Counted from the first letter of the stretch, positions 39,001 through 54,000 are shown. The stretch: 64,000 nucleotides of DNA from Neckera pumila (GCA_963969595.1 OZ018409.1:45273282-45337281); one strand, 5' to 3'. Notes: generated by a model from the letters alone, not told the origin. Numbers and translations: made by a program.

Positions 39001-42000
39001 CCTCCGCGGTGGGCAAACGGGAAGTCTCCTCCTCAACATCAGGGCCAACGACACCCTCCTCAACCTTGCCGGGGACCGAGGCTTCCTTCTCCATCATTGC
39101 CGGGACAACAGAAGGCGCCTCCTCGGTAGGAGGAACCTCTGGTTGGGCCACCGCTTCGGGGACGCTCTTCTCCTCAACACTTGGAGCAGGTGCAATGTCT
39201 TCCAAGGGTGCGGGAGCCGCATCCTCGGGCTCTACAACGGGCGACGGGAGTTCCTTGTCGTCCGCGGTGGGCAAACGGGAAGTCTCCTCCTCAACATCAG
39301 GGCCAACGGCACCCTCCTCAACCTTGCTGGGGACCGAGGCTTCCTTCTCCTCCACCGCCGGGACAGCGGAAGGCGCCTCCTCGGTAGGAGGAACCTCTGG
39401 TTGGGCCACCGGTTCGGAGACGCTCTTCTCCTCAACACTTGGATCAGGTGCAGTCTCTTCCATGGGTGCGGGAGCGGCATCCTCGGGCTCTACAACGGGC
39501 GCCGGGAGTTCCTTGTCCTCCGCGGTGGGCAAACGGGAAGTCTCCTCCTCAACATCAGGGCCAACGGCACCCTCCTCAACCTTGCTGGGGACCGAGGCTT
39601 CCTTCTCCTCCACCGCCGGGACAGCGGAAGGCGCCTCCTCGGTAGGAGGAACCTCTGGTTGGGCCACCGCTTCGGGGACGCTCTTCTCCTCAACACTTGG
39701 AGCAGGTGCAATGTCTTCCAAGGGTGCGGGAGCCGCATCCTCGGGCTCTACAACGGGCGCCGGGAGTTCCTTGTCGTCCGCGGTGGGCAAACGGGAAGTC
39801 TCCTCCTCAACATCAGGGCCAACGGCACCCTCCTCAACCTTGCTGGGGACCGAGGCTTCCTTCTCCTCCACCGCCGGGACAGCGGAAGGCGCCTCCTCGG
39901 TAGGAGGAACCTCTGGTTGGGCCACCGGTTCGGGGACGCTCTTCTCCTCAACACTTGGAGCAGGTGCAATGTCTTCCACGGGTGCGGGAGCCGTATCCTC
40001 GGGCTCTACAACGAGCGCCGGGAGTTCCTTGTCGTCCGCGGTGGGCAAACGGGAAGTCTCCTCCTCAACATCAGGGCCAACGGCACCCTCTTCAACCTTG
40101 CCGGGGACCGAGGCTTCCTTCTCCTCCACCGCCGGGACAGCGGAAGGCGCCTCCTCGGTAGGAGGAACCTCTGGTTGGGCCACCGGTTCGGGGACGCTCT
40201 TCTCCTCAACACTTGGAGCAGGTGCAATGTCTTCCACGGGTGCGGGTGCCGCATCCTCGGGCTCTACAACGGGCGCCGGGAGTTCCTTGTCGTCCGCGGT
40301 GGGCAAACGGGAAGTCTCCTCCTCAACATCAGGGCCAACGGCACCCTCCTCAACCTTGCCGGGGACCGAGGCTTCCTTCTCCATCATTGCCGGGACAACA
40401 GAAGGCGCCTCCTCGGTAGGAGGAACCTCTGGTTGGGCCACCGCTTCGGGGACGCTCTTCTCCTCAACACTTGGAGCAGGTGCAATGTCTTCCAAGGGTG
40501 CGGGAGCCGCATCCTCGGGCTCTACAACGGGCGACGGGAGTTCCTTGTCGTCCGCGGTGGGCAAACGGGAAGTCTCCTCCTCAACATCAGGGCCAACGGC
40601 ACCCTCCTCAACCTTGCTGGGGACGGAGGCTTTCTTGTCCTCCACCGCCGGGACAGCGGAAGGCGCCTCCTCGGTAGGAGGAACCTCTGGTTGGGCCACC
40701 GGTTCGGGGATGCTCTTCTCTTCAACACTTGGATCAGGTGCAGTCTCTTCCATGGGTGCGGGAGCGGCATCCTCGGGCTCTACAACGGGCGCCGGGAGTT
40801 CCTTGTCCTCCGCGGTGGGCAAACGGGAAGTCTCCTCCTCAACATCAGGGCCAACGGCACCCTCCTCAACCTTGCTGGGGACCGAGGCTTCCTTCTCCTC
40901 CACCGCCGGGACAGCGGAAGGCGCCTCCTCGGTAGGAGGAACCTCTGGTTGGGCCACCGCTTCGGGGACGCTCTTCTCCTCAACACTTGGAGCAGGTGCA
41001 ATGTCTTCCAAGGGTGCGGGAGCCGCATCCTCGGGCTCTACAACGGGCGCCGGGAGTTCCTTGTCGTCCGCGGTGGGCAAACGGGAAGTCTCCTCCTCAA
41101 CATCAGGGCCAACGGCACCCTCCTCAACCTTGCTGGGGACCGAGGCTTCCTTCTCCTCCACCGCCGGGACAGCGGAAGGCGCCTCCTCGGTAGGAGGAAC
41201 CTCTGGTTGGGCCACCGGTTCGGGGACGCTCTTCTCCTCAACACTTGGAACAGGTGCAATGTCTTCCACGGGTGCGGGAGCCGTATCCTCGGGCTCTACA
41301 ACGAGCGCCGGGAGTTCCTTGTCGTCCGCGGTGGGCAAACGGGAAGTCTCCTCCTCAACATCAGGGCCAACGGCACCCTCTTCAACCTTGCCGGGGACCG
41401 AGGCTTCCTTCTCCTCCACCGCCGGGACAGCGGAAGGCGCCTCCTCGGTAGGAGGAACCTCTGGTTGGGCCACCGGTTCGGGGACGCTCTTCTCCTCAAC
41501 ACTTGGAGCAGGTGCAATGTCTTCCACGGGTGCGGGTGCCGCATCCTCGGGCTCTACAACGGGCGCCGGGAGTTCCTTGTCGTCCGCGGTGGGCAAACGG
41601 GAAGTCTCCTCCTCAACATCAGGGCCAACGGCACCCTCCTCAACCTTGCTGGGGACCGAGGCTTCCTTCCCCTCCACCGCCGGGACAGCGGAAGGCGCCT
41701 CCTCGGTAGGAGGAACCTCTGGTTGGGCCACCGGTTCGGGGACGCTCTTCTCCTCAACACTTGGAGCAGGTGCAATGTCTTCCACGGGTGCGGGTGCCGC
41801 ATCCTCGGGCTCTACAACGGGCGCCGGGAGTTCCTTGTCCTCCGCGGTGGGCACACGGGAAGTCTCCTCTTCAACATCAGGGCCAACGACACCCTCCTCA
41901 ACCTTGCCGGGGACCGAGGCTTCCTTCTCCATCATTGCCGGGACAACAGAAGGCGCCTCCTCGGTAGGAGGAACCTCTGGTTGGGCCACCGCTTCGGGGA

Positions 42001-45000
42001 CGCTCTTCTCCTCAACACTTGGAGCAGGTGCAATGTCTTCCAAGGGTGCGGGAGCCGCATCCTCGGGCTCTACAACGGGCGCCGGGAGTTCCTTGTCGTC
42101 CGCGGTGGGCAAACGGGAAGTCTCCTCCTCAACATCAGGGCCAACGGCACCCTCCTCAACCTTGCTGGGGACCGAGGCTTCCTTCTCCTCCACCGCCGGG
42201 ACAGCGGAAGGCGCCTCCTCGGTAGGAGGAACCTCTGGTTGGGCCACCGGTTCGGGGACGCTCTTCTCCTCAACACTTGGAGCAGGTGCAATGTCTTCCA
42301 AGCGTGCGGGAGCCGTATCCTCGGGCTCTACAACGGGCGCCGGGAGTTCCTTGTCCTCCGCGGTGGGCAAACGGGAAGTCTCCTCCTCAACATCAGGGCC
42401 AACGGCACCCTCCTCAACCTTGCTGGGGACCGAGGCTTCCTTCTCCTCCACCGCCGGGACAGCGGAAGGCGCCTCCTCGGTAGGAGGAACCTCTGGTTGG
42501 GCCACCGGTTCGGGGACGCTCTTCTCCTCAACACTTGGAGCAGGTGCAATGTCTTCCACGGGTGCGGGTGCCGCATCCTCGGGCTCTACAACGGGCGCCG
42601 GGAGTTCCTTGTCCTCCGCGGTGGGCAAACGGGAAGTCTCCTCCTCAACATCAGGGCCAACGGCACCCTCCTCAACCTTGCTGGGGACCGAGGCTTCCTT
42701 CTCCTCCACCGCCGGGACAGCGGAAGGCGCCTCCTCGGTAGGAGGAACCTCTGGTTGGGCCACCGGTTCGGGGACGCTCTTCTCCTCAACACTTGGAGCA
42801 GGTGCAATGTCTTCCAAGGGTGCGGGAGCCGTATCCTCGGGCTCTACAACGGGCGCCGGGAGTTCCTTGTCGTCCGCGGTGGGCAAACGGGAAGTCTCCT
42901 CCTCAACATCAGGGCCAACGGCACCCTCCTCAACCTTGCTGGGGACCGAGGCTTCCTTCTCCTTCATTGCCAGGACAGCAGAAGGCGCCTCCTCGGTAGG
43001 AGGAACCTCTGGTTGGGCCACCGCTTCGGGGACGCTCTTCTCCTCAACACTTGGAGCAGGTGCAATGTCTTCCAAGGGTGCGGGAGCCGCATCCTCGGGC
43101 TCTACAACGGGCGCCGGGAGTTCCTTGTCCTCCGCGGTGGGCAAACGGGAAGTCTCCTCCTCAACATCAGGGCCAACGGCACCCTCCTCAACCTTGCTGG
43201 GGACCGAGGCTTCCTTCTCCTCCACCGCCGGGACAGCGGAAGGCGCCTCCTCGGTAGGAGGAACCTCTGGTTGGGCCACCGGTTCGGGGACGCTCTTCTC
43301 CTCAACACTTGGAGCAGGTGCAATGTCTTCCAAGGGTGCGGGAGCCGTATCCTCGGGCTCTACAACGGGCGCCGGGAGTTCCTTGTCCTCCGCGGTGGGC
43401 ACACGGGAAGTCTCCTCTTCAACATCAGGGCCAACGACACCCTCCTCAACCTTGCCGGGGACCGAGGCTTCCTTCTCCATCATTGCCGGGACAACAGAAG
43501 GCGCCTCCTCGGTAGGAGGAACCTCTGGTTGGGCCACCGCTTCGGGGACGCTCTTCTCCTCAACACTTGGAGCAGGTGCAATGTCTTCCAAGGGTGCGGG
43601 AGCCGCATCCTCGGGCTCTACAACGGGCGCCGGGAGTTCCTTGTCGTCCGCGGTGGGCAAACGGGAAGTCTCCTCCTCAACATCAGGGCCAACGGCACCC
43701 TCCTCAACCTTGCTGGGGACCGAGGCTTCCTTCTCCTCCACCGCCGGGACAGCGGAAGGCGCCTCCTCGGTAGGAGGAACCTCTGGTTGGGCCACCGGTT
43801 CGGGGACGCTCTTCTCCTCAACACTTGGAGCAGGTGCAATGTCTTCCACGGGTGCGGGTGCCGCATCCTCGGGCTCTACAACGGGCGCGGGGAGTTCCTT
43901 GTCGTCCGCGGTGGGCAAACGGGAAGTCTCCTCCTCAACATCAGGGCCAACGGCACCCTCCTCAACCTTGCTGGGGACCGAGGCTTCCTTCTCCTCCACC
44001 GCCGGGACAGCGGAAGGCGCCTCCTCGGTAGGAGGAACCTCTGGTTGGGCCACCGGTTCGGGGACGCTCTTCTCCTCAACACTTGGATCAGGTGCAATGT
44101 CTTCCAAGGGTGCGGGAGCCGTATCCTCGGGCTCTACAACGGGCGCCGGGAGTTCCGTGTCGTCCGCGGTGGGCAAACGGGAAGTCTCCTCCTCAACATC
44201 AGGGCCAACGGCACCCTCCTCAACCTTGCTGGGGACCGAGGCTTCCTTCTCCTCCACCGCCGGGACAGCGGAAGGCGCCTCCTCGGTAGGAGGAACCTCT
44301 GGTTGGGCCACCGGTTCGGAGACGCTCTTCTCCTCAACACTTGGATCAGGTGCAGTCTCTTCCATGGGTGCGGGAGCTGCATCCTCGGGCTCTACAACGG
44401 GCGCCGGGAGTTCCTTGTCCTCCGCGGTGGGCAGACGGGAAGTCATCTCCTCAACATCAGGGCCAACGACACCCTCCTCAACCTTGCTGGGGACCGAGGC
44501 TCCCTTCTCCATCATTGCCGGGACAACAGAAGGCGCCTCCTCGGTAGGAGGAACCTCTGGTTGGGCCACCGCTTCGGGGACGCTCTTCTCCTCAACACTT
44601 GGAGCAGGTGCAATGTCTTCCAAGGGTGCGGGAGCCGCATCCTCGGGCTCTACAACGGGCGCCGGGAGTTCCTTGTCCTCCGCGGTGGGCAAACGGGAAG
44701 TCTCCTCCTCAACATCAGGGCCAACGGCACCCTCCTCAACCTTGCTGGGGACCGAGGCTTCCTTCTCCTCCACCGCCGGGACAGCGGAAGGCGCCTCCTC
44801 GGTAGGAGGAACCTCTGGTTGGGCCACCGGTTCGGGGACGCTCTTCTCCTCAACACTTGGATCAGGTGCAGTCTCTTCCACGGGTGCGGGAGCCGTATCC
44901 TCGGGCTCTACAACGGGCGCCGGGAGTTCCTTGTCGTCCGCGGTGGGCAAACGGGAAGTCTCCTCCTCAACATCAGGGCCAACGGCACCCTCCTCAACCT

Positions 45001-48000
45001 TGCTGGGGACCGAGGCTTCCTTCTCCTCCACCACCGGGACAGCGGAAGGCGCCTCCTCGGTAGGAGGAACCTCTGGTTGGGCCACCGGTTCGGGGACGCT
45101 CTTCTCCTCAACACTTGGAGCAGGTGCAATCTCTTCCAAGGGTGCGGGAGCCGTATCCTCGGGCTCTACATTGGGCGCCGGGAGTTCCTTGCCGTCTGCG
45201 GTGGGCAAACGGGAAGTCTCTTCCTCAACATCAGGGCCAACGGCACCCTCCTCAACCTTGCTGGGGACCGAGGCTTCCTTCTCCTCCACCGCCGGGACAG
45301 CGGAAGGCGCCTCCTCGGTAGGAGGAACCTCTGGTTGGGCCACCGGTTCGGGGACGCTCTTCTCCTCAACACTTGGAGCAGGTGCAATGTCTTCCACGGG
45401 TGCGGGTGCCGCATCCTCGGGCTCTACAACGGGCGCGGGGAGTTCCTTGTCGTCCGCGGTGGGCAAACGGGAAGTCTCCTCCTCAACATCAGGGCCAACG
45501 GCACCCTCCTCAACCTTGCTGGGGACCGAGGCTTCCTTCTCCTCCACCGCCGGGACAGCGGAAGGCGCCTCCTCGGTAGGAGGAACCTCTGGTTGGGCCA
45601 CCGGTTCGGGGACGCTCTTCTCCTCAACACTTGGATCAGGTGCAATGTCTTCCAAGGGTGCGGGAGCCGTATCCTCGGGCTCTACATTGGGCGGCGGGAG
45701 TTCCTTGTCGTCCACGGTGGGCAAACGGGAAGTCTCCTCCTCAACATCAGGGCCAACGGCACCCTCCTCAACCTTGCTGGGGACCGAGGCTTCCTTCTCC
45801 TCCACCGCCGGGACAGCGGAGGGCGCCTCCTCGGTAGGAGGAACCTCTGGTTGGGCCACCTGTTCGGGGACGCTCTTCTCCTCAACACTTGGAGCAGGTG
45901 CAATGTCTTCCAAGGGTGCGCGAGCCGTATCCTCGGGCTCTACAACGGGCGACGGGAGTTCCTTGTCCTCCGCGGTGGGCAAACGGGAAGTCTCCTCCTC
46001 AACATCAGGGCCAACGGCACCCTCCTCAACCTTGCTGGGGACCGAGGCTTCCTTCTCCTTCATTGCCAGGACAGCGGAAGGCGCCTCCTCGGTAGGAGGA
46101 ACCTCTGGTTGGGCCACCGGTTCGGGGACGCTCTTCTCCTCAACACTTGGATCAGGTGCAGTCTCTTCCATGGGTGCGGGAGCCGCATCCTCGGGCTCTA
46201 CAACTGGCGCCGGGAGTTCCTTGTCGCCCGCGGTGGGCAAACGGGAAGTCTCCTCCTCAACATCAGGGCCAACGGCACCCTCCTCAACCTTGCTGGGGAC
46301 CGAGGCTTCCTTCTCCTCCACCGCCGGGACAGCGGAAGGCGCCTCCTCGGTAGGAGGAACCTCTGGTTGGGCCACCGGTTCGGGGACGCTCTTCTCCTCA
46401 ACACTTGGAGCAGGTGCAATGTCTTCCAAGGGTGCGGGAGCCGTATCCTCGGGCTCTACAACGGGCGCCGGGAGTTCCTTGTCGTCTGCGGTGGGCAAAC
46501 AGGAAGTCTCCTCCTCAACATCAGGGCCAACGGCACCCTCCTCAACCTTGCTGGGGACCGAGGCTTCCTTCTCCTCCACCGCCGGGACATCGGAAGGCGC
46601 CTCCTCGGTAGGAGGAACCTCTGGTTGGGCCACCGGTTCGGGGACGCTCTTCTCCTCAACACTTGGAGCAAATGCAATGTCTTCCACGGGTGCGGGAGCC
46701 GTATCCTCGGGCTCTACAACGGGCGCCGGGAGTTCCTTGTCGTCTGCGGTGGGCAAACAGGAAGTCTCCTCCTCAACATCAGGGCCAACGGCACCCTCCT
46801 CAACCTTGCTGGGGACCGAGGCTTCCTTCTCCTCCACCGCCGGGACAGCGGAAGGCGCCTCCTCGGTAAGAGGAACCTCTGGTTGGGCCACCGGTTCGGG
46901 GACGCTCTTCTCCTCAACACTTGGAGCAGATGCAATGTCTTCCACGGGTGCGGGTGCTGCATCCTCGGGCTCTACAACGGGCGCGGGGAGTTCCTTGTCG
47001 TCCGCGGTGGGCAAACGGGAAGTCTCCTCCTCAACATCAGGGCCAACGGCACCCTCCTCAACCTTGCTGGGGACCGAGGCTTCCTTCTCCTCCACCGCCG
47101 GGACAGCGGAAGGCGCCTCCTCGGTAGGAGGAACCTCTGGTTGGGCCACCGGTTCGGGGACGCTCTTCTCCTCAACACTTGGATCAGGTGCAATGTCTTC
47201 CAAGGGTGCGGGAGCCGTATCCTCGGGCTCTACATTGGGCGGCGGGAGTTCCTTGTCGTCCACGGTGGGCAAACGGGAAGTCTCCTCCTCAACATCAGGG
47301 CCAACGGCACCCTCCTCAACCTTGCTGGGGACCGAGGCTTCCTTCTCCTCCACCGCCGGGACAGCGGAGAGCGCCTCCTCGGTAGGAGGAACCTCTGGTT
47401 GGGCCACCTGTTCGGGGACGCTCTTCTCCTCAACACTTGGAGCAGGTGCAATGTCTTCCAAGGGTGCGCGAGCCGTATCCTCGGGCTCTACAACGGGCGC
47501 CGGGAGTTCCTTGTCCTCCGCGGTGGGCAAACGGGAAGTCTCCTCCTCAACATCAGGGCCAACGGCACCCTCCTCAACCTTGCTGGGGACCGAGGCTTCC
47601 TTCTCCTTCATTGCCAGGACAGCGGAAGGCGCCTCCTCGGTAGGAGGAACCTCTGGTTGGGCCACCGGTTCGGGGACGCTCTTCTCCTCAACACTTGGAT
47701 CAGGTGCAGTCTCTTCCATGGGTGCGGGAGCCGCATCCTCGGGCTCTACAACGGGCGCCGGGAGTTCCTTGTCGCCCGCGGTGGGCAAACGGGAAGTCTC
47801 CTCCTCAACATCAGGGCCAACGGCACCCTCCTCAACCTTGCTGGGGACCGAGGCTTCCTTCTCCTCCACCGCCGGGACAGCGGAAGGCGCCTCCTCGGTA
47901 GGAGGAACCTCTGGTTGGGCCACCGGTTCGGGGACGCTCTTCTCCTCAACACTTGGAGCAGGTGCAATGTCTTCCAAGGGTGCGGGAGCCGTATCCTCGG

Positions 48001-51000
48001 GCTCTACAACGGGCGCCGGGAGTTCCTTGTCGTCCGCGGTGGGCAAACGGGAAGTCTCCTCCTCAACATCAGGGCCAACGGCACCCTCCTCAACCTTGCT
48101 GGGGACCGAGGCTTCCTTCTCCTCCACCGCCGGGACAGCGGAAGGCGCCTCCTCGGTAGGAGGAACCTCTGGTTGGGCCACCGCTTCGGGGACGCTCTTC
48201 TCCTCAACACTTGGAGCAGGTGCAATGTCTTCCACGGGTGCGGGTGCCGCATCCTCGGGCTCTACAACGGGCGCCGGGAGTTCCTTGTCCTCCGCGGTGG
48301 GCACACGGGAAGTCTCCTCTTCAACATCAGGGCCAACGACACCCTCCTCAACCTTGCCGGGGACCGAGGCTTCCTTCTCCATCATTGCCGGGACAACAGA
48401 AGGCGCCTCCTCGGTAGGAGGAACCTCTGGTTGGGCCACCGCTTCGGGGACGCTCTTCTCCTCAACACTTGGAGCAGGTGCAATGTCTTCCAAGGGTGCG
48501 GGAGCCGCATCCTCGGGCTCTACAACGGGCGCCGGGAGTTCCTTGTCGTCCGCGGTGGGCAAACGGGAAGTCTCCTCCTCAACATCAGGGCCAACGGCAC
48601 CCTCCTCAACCTTGCTGGGGACCGAGGCTTCCTTCTCCTCCACCGCCGGGACAGCGGAAGGCGCCTCCTCGGTAGGAGGAACCTCTGGTTGGGCCACCGG
48701 TTCGGGGACGCTCTTCTCCTCAACACTTGGAGCAGGTGCAATGTCTTCCACGGGTGCGGGTGCCGCATCCTCGGGCTCTACAACGGGCGCGGGGAGTTCC
48801 TTGTCGTCCGCGGTGGGCAAACGGGAAGTCTCCTCCTCAACATCAGGGCCAACGGCACCCTCCTCAACCTTGCTGGGGACCGAGGCTTCCTTCTCCTCCA
48901 CCGCCGGGACAGCGGAAGGCGCCTCCTCGGTAGGAGGAACCTCTGGTTGGGCCACCGGTTCGGGGACGCTCTTCTCCTCAACACTTGGATCAGGTGCAAT
49001 GTCTTCCAAGGGTGCGGGAGCCGTATCCTCGGGCTCTACAACGGGCGCCGGGAGTTCCGTGTCGTCCGCGGTGGGCAAACGGGAAGTCTCCTCCTCAACA
49101 TCAGGGCCAACGGCACCCTCCTCAACCTTGCTGGGGACCGAGGCTTCCTTCTCCTCCACCGCCGGGACAGCGGAAGGCGCCTCCTCGGTAGGAGGAACCT
49201 CTGGTTGGGCCACCGCTTCGGAGACGCTCTTCTCCTCAACACTTGGATCAGGTGCAGTCTCTTCCATGGGTGCGGGAGCTGCATCCTCGGGCTCTACAAC
49301 GGGCGCCGGGAGTTCCTTGTCCTCCGCGGTGGGCAGACGGGAAGTCATCTCCTCAACATCAGGGCCAACGACACCCTCCTCAACCTTGCTGGGGACCGAG
49401 GCTCCCTTCTCCATCATTGCCGGGACAACAGAAGGCGCCTCCTCGGTAGGAGGAACCTCTGGTTGGGCCACCGCTTCGGGGACGCTCTTCTCCTCAACAC
49501 TTGGAGCAGGTGCAATGTCTTCCAAGGGTGCGGGAGCCGCATCCTCGGGCTCTACAACGGGCGCCGGGAGTTCCTTGTCCTCCGCGGTGGGCAAACGGGA
49601 AGTCTCCTCCTCAACATCAGGGCCAACGGCACCCTCCTCAACCTTGCTGGGGACCGAGGCTTCCTTCTCCTCCACCGCCGGGACAGCGGAAGGCGCCTCC
49701 TCGGTAGGAGGAACCTCTGGTTGGGCCACCGGTTCGGGGACGCTCTTCTCCTCAACACTTGGATCAGGTGCAGTCTCTTCCACGGGTGCGGGAGCCGTAT
49801 CCTCGGGCTCTACAACGGGCGCCGGGAGTTCCTTGTCGTCCGCGGTGGGCAAACGGGAAGTCTCCTCCTCAACATCAGGGCCAACGGCACCCTCCTCAAC
49901 CTTGCTGGGGACCGAGGCTTCCTTCTCCTCCACCACCGGGACAGCGGAAGGCGCCTCCTCGGTAGGAGGAACCTCTGGTTGGGCCACCGGTTCGGGGACG
50001 CTCTTCTCCTCAACACTTGGAGCAGGTGCAATCTCTTCCAAGGGTGCGGGAGCCGTATCCTCGGGCTCTACATTGGGCGCCGGGAGTTCCTTGCCGTCTG
50101 CGGTGGGCAAACGGGAAGTCTCTTCCTCAACATCAGGGCCAACGGCACCCTCCTCAACCTTGCTGGGGACCGAGGCTTCCTTCTCCTCCACCGCCGGGAC
50201 AGCGGAAGGCGCCTCCTCGGTAGGAGGAACCTCTGGTTGGGCCACCGGTTCGGGGACGCTCTTCTCCTCAACACTTGGAGCAGGTGCAATGTCTTCCAAG
50301 GGTGCGGGTGCCGCATCCTCGGGCTCTACAACGGGCGCGGGGAGTTCCTTGTCGTCCGCGGTGGGCAAACGGGAAGTCTCCTCCTCAACATCAGGGCCAA
50401 CGGCACCCTCCTCAACCTTGCTGGGGACCGAGGCTTCCTTCTCCTCCACCGCCGGGACAGCGGAAGGCGCCTCCTCGGTAGGAGGAACCTCTGGTTGGGC
50501 CACCGGTTCGGGGACGCTCTTCTCCTCAACACTTGGATCAGGTGCAATGTCTTCCAAGGGTGCGGGAGCCGTATCCTCGGGCTCTACATTGGGCGGCGGG
50601 AGTTCCTTGTCGTCCACGGTGGGCAAACGGGAAGTCTCCTCCTCAACATCAGGGCCAACGGCACCCTCCTCAACCTTGCTGGGGACCGAGGCTTCCTTCT
50701 CCTCCACCGCCGGGACAGCGGAGGGCGCCTCCTCGGTAGGAGGAACCTCTGGTTGGGCCACCTGTTCGGGGACGCTCTTCTCCTCAACACTTGGAGCAGG
50801 TGCAATGTCTTCCAAGGGTGCGCGAGCCGTATCCTCGGGCTCTACAACGGGCGACGGGAGTTCCTTGTCCTCCGCGGTGGGCAAACGGGAAGTCTCCTCC
50901 TCAACATCAGGGCCAACGGCACCCTCCTCAACCTTGCTGGGGACCGAGGCTTCCTTCTCCTTCATTGCCAGGACAGCGGAAGGCGCCTCCTCGGTAGGAG

Positions 51001-54000
51001 GAACCTCTGGTTGGGCCACCGGTTCGGGGACGCTCTTCTCCTCAACACTTGGATCAGGTGCAGTCTCTTCCATGGGTGCGGGAGCCGCATCCTCGGGCTC
51101 TACAACGGGCGCCGGGAGTTCCTTGTCGCCCGCGGTGGGCAAACGGGAAGTCTCCTCCTCAACATCAGGGCCAACGGCACCCTCCTCAACCTTGCTGGGG
51201 ACCGAGGCTTCCTTCTCCTCCACCGCCGGGACAGCGGAAGGCGCCTCCTCGGTAGGAGGAACCTCTGGTTGGGCCACCGGTTCGGGGACGCTCTTCTCCT
51301 CAACACTTGGAGCAGGTGCAATGTCTTCCAAGGGTGCGGGAGCCGTATCCTCGGGCTCTACAACGGGCGCCGGGAGTTCCTTGTCGTCCGCGGTGGGCAA
51401 ACAGGAAGTCTCCTCCTCAACATCAGGGCCAACGGCACCCTCCTCAACCTTGCTGGGGACCGAGGCTTCCTTCTCCTCCACCGCCGGGACAGCGGAAGGC
51501 GCCTCCTCGGTAGGAGGAACCTCTGGTTGGGCCACCGGTTCGGGGACGCTCTTCTCCTCAACACTTGGAGCAGGTGCAATCTCTTCCAAGGGTGCGGGAG
51601 CCGTATCCTCGGGCTCTACAACGGGCGCCGGGAGTTCCTTGTCGTCTGCGGTGGGCAAACGGGAAGTCTCTTCCTCAACATCAGGGCCAACGGCACCCTC
51701 CTCAACCTTGCTGGGGACCGAGGCTTCCTTCTCCTCCACCGCCGGGACAGCGGAAGGCGCCTCCTCGGTAGGAGGAACCTCTGGTTGGGCCACCGGTTCG
51801 GGGACGCTCTTCTCCTCAACACTTGGAGCAGGTGCAATGTCTTCCAAGGGTGCGGGAGCCGTATCCTCGGGCTCTACAACGGGCGCCGGGAGTTCCTTGT
51901 CGTCCTCGGTGGGCAAACGGGAAGTCTCCTCCTCAACATCAGGGCCAACGGCACCCTCCTCAACCTTGCTGGGGACCGAGGCTTCCTTCTCCTCCACCGC
52001 CGGGACAGCGGAAGGCGCCTCCTCGGTAGGAGGAACCTCTGGTTGGGCCACCGGTTCGGAGACGCTCTTCTCCTCAACACTTGGATCAGGTGCAGTCTCT
52101 TCCATGGGTGCGGGAGCCGCATCCTCGGGCTCTACAACGGGCGCCGGGAGTTCCTTGTCCTCCGCGGTGGGCAAACGGGAAGTCTCCTCCTCAACATCAG
52201 GGCCAACGGCACCCTCCTCAACCTTGCTGGGGACCGAGGCTTCCTTCTCCTTCATTGCCAGGACAGCGGAAGGCGCCTCTTCGGTAGGAGGAACCTCTGG
52301 TTGGGCCACCGGTTCGGGGACGCTCTTCTCCTCAACACTTGGATCAGGTGCAGTCTCTTCCATGGGTGCGGGAGCCGCATCCTCGGGCTCTACAACGGGC
52401 GCCGGGAGTTCCTTGTCCTCCGCGGTGGGCAAACGGGAAGTCTCCTCCTCAACATCAGGGCCAACGGCACCCTCCTCAACCTTGCTGGGGACCGAGGCTT
52501 CCTTCTCCTCCACCGCCGGGACAGCGGAAGGCGCCTCCTCGGTAGGAGGAACCTCTGGTTGGGCCACCGGTTCGGGGACGCTCTTCTCCTCAACACTTGG
52601 AGCAGGTGCAATGTCTTGCACGGGTGCGGGTGCCGCATCCTCGGGCTCTACAACGGGCGCCGGGAGTTCCTTGTCGTCCGCGGTGGGCAAACGGGAAGTC
52701 TCCTCCTCAACATCAGGGCCAACGGCACCCTCCTCAACCTTGCTGGGGACCGAGGCTTCCTTCCCCTCCACCGCCGGGACAGCGGAAGGCGCCTCCTCGG
52801 TAGGAGGAACCTCTGGTTGGGCCACCGGTTCGGGGACGCTCTTCTCCTCAACACTTGGAGCAGGTGCAATGTCTTCCAAGGGTGCGGGAGCCGCATCCTC
52901 GGGCTCTACAACGGGCGACGGGAGTTCCTTGTCGTCCGCGGTGGGCAAACGGGAAGTCTCCTCCTCAACATCAGGGCCAACGGCACCCTCCTCAACCTTG
53001 CTGGGGACCGAGGCTTCCTTCTCCTTCATTGCCAGGACAGCGGAAGGCGCCTTTTCGGTAGGAGGAACCTCTGGTTGGGCCACCGGTTCGGGGACGCTCT
53101 TCTCCTCAACACTTGGATCAGGTGCAGTCTCTTCCATGGGTGCGGGAGCCGCATCCTCGGGCTCTACAACGGGCGCCGGGAGTTCCTTGTCGTCTGCGGT
53201 GGGCAAACGGGAAGTCTCTTCCTCAACATCAGGGCCAACGGCACCCTCCTCAACCTTGCTGGGGACCGAGGCTTCCTTCTCCTTCATTGCCAGGACAGCG
53301 GAAGGCGCCTCTTCGGTAGGAGGAACCTCTGGTTGGGCCACCGGTTCGGGGACGCTCTTCTCCTCAACACTTGGATCAGGTGCAGTCTCTTCCATGGGTG
53401 CGGGAGCCGCATCCTCGGGCTCTACAACGGGCGCCGGGAGTTCCTTGTCCTCCGCGGTGGGCAAACGGGAAGTCTCCTCCTCAACATCAGGGCCAACGGC
53501 ACCCTCCTCAACCTTGCTGGGGACCGAGGCTTCCTTCTCCTCCACCGCCGGGACAGCGGAAGGCGCCTCCTCGGTAGGAGGAACCTCTGGTTGGGCCACC
53601 GGTTCGGGGACGCTCTTCTCCTCAACACTTGGATCAGGTGCAGTCTCTTCCATGGGTGCGGGAGCCGCATCCTCGGGCTCTACAACTGGCGCCGGGAGTT
53701 CCTTGTCCTCCGCGGTGGGCAAACGGGAAGTCTCCTCCTCAACATCAGCGCCAACGACACCCTCCTCAACCTTGCTGGGGACCGAGGCTTCCTTCTCCAT
53801 CATTGCCGGGACAACAGAAGGCGCCTCCTCGGTAGGAGGAACCTCTGGTTGGGCCACCGCTTCGGGGACGCTCTTCTCCTCAACACTTGGAGCAGGTACA
53901 ATGTCTTCCAAGGGTGCGGGAGCCGCATCCTCAGGCTCTACAACGGGCGCCGGGAGTTCCTTGTCGTCCGCGGTGGGCAAACGGGAAGTCTCCTCCTCAA

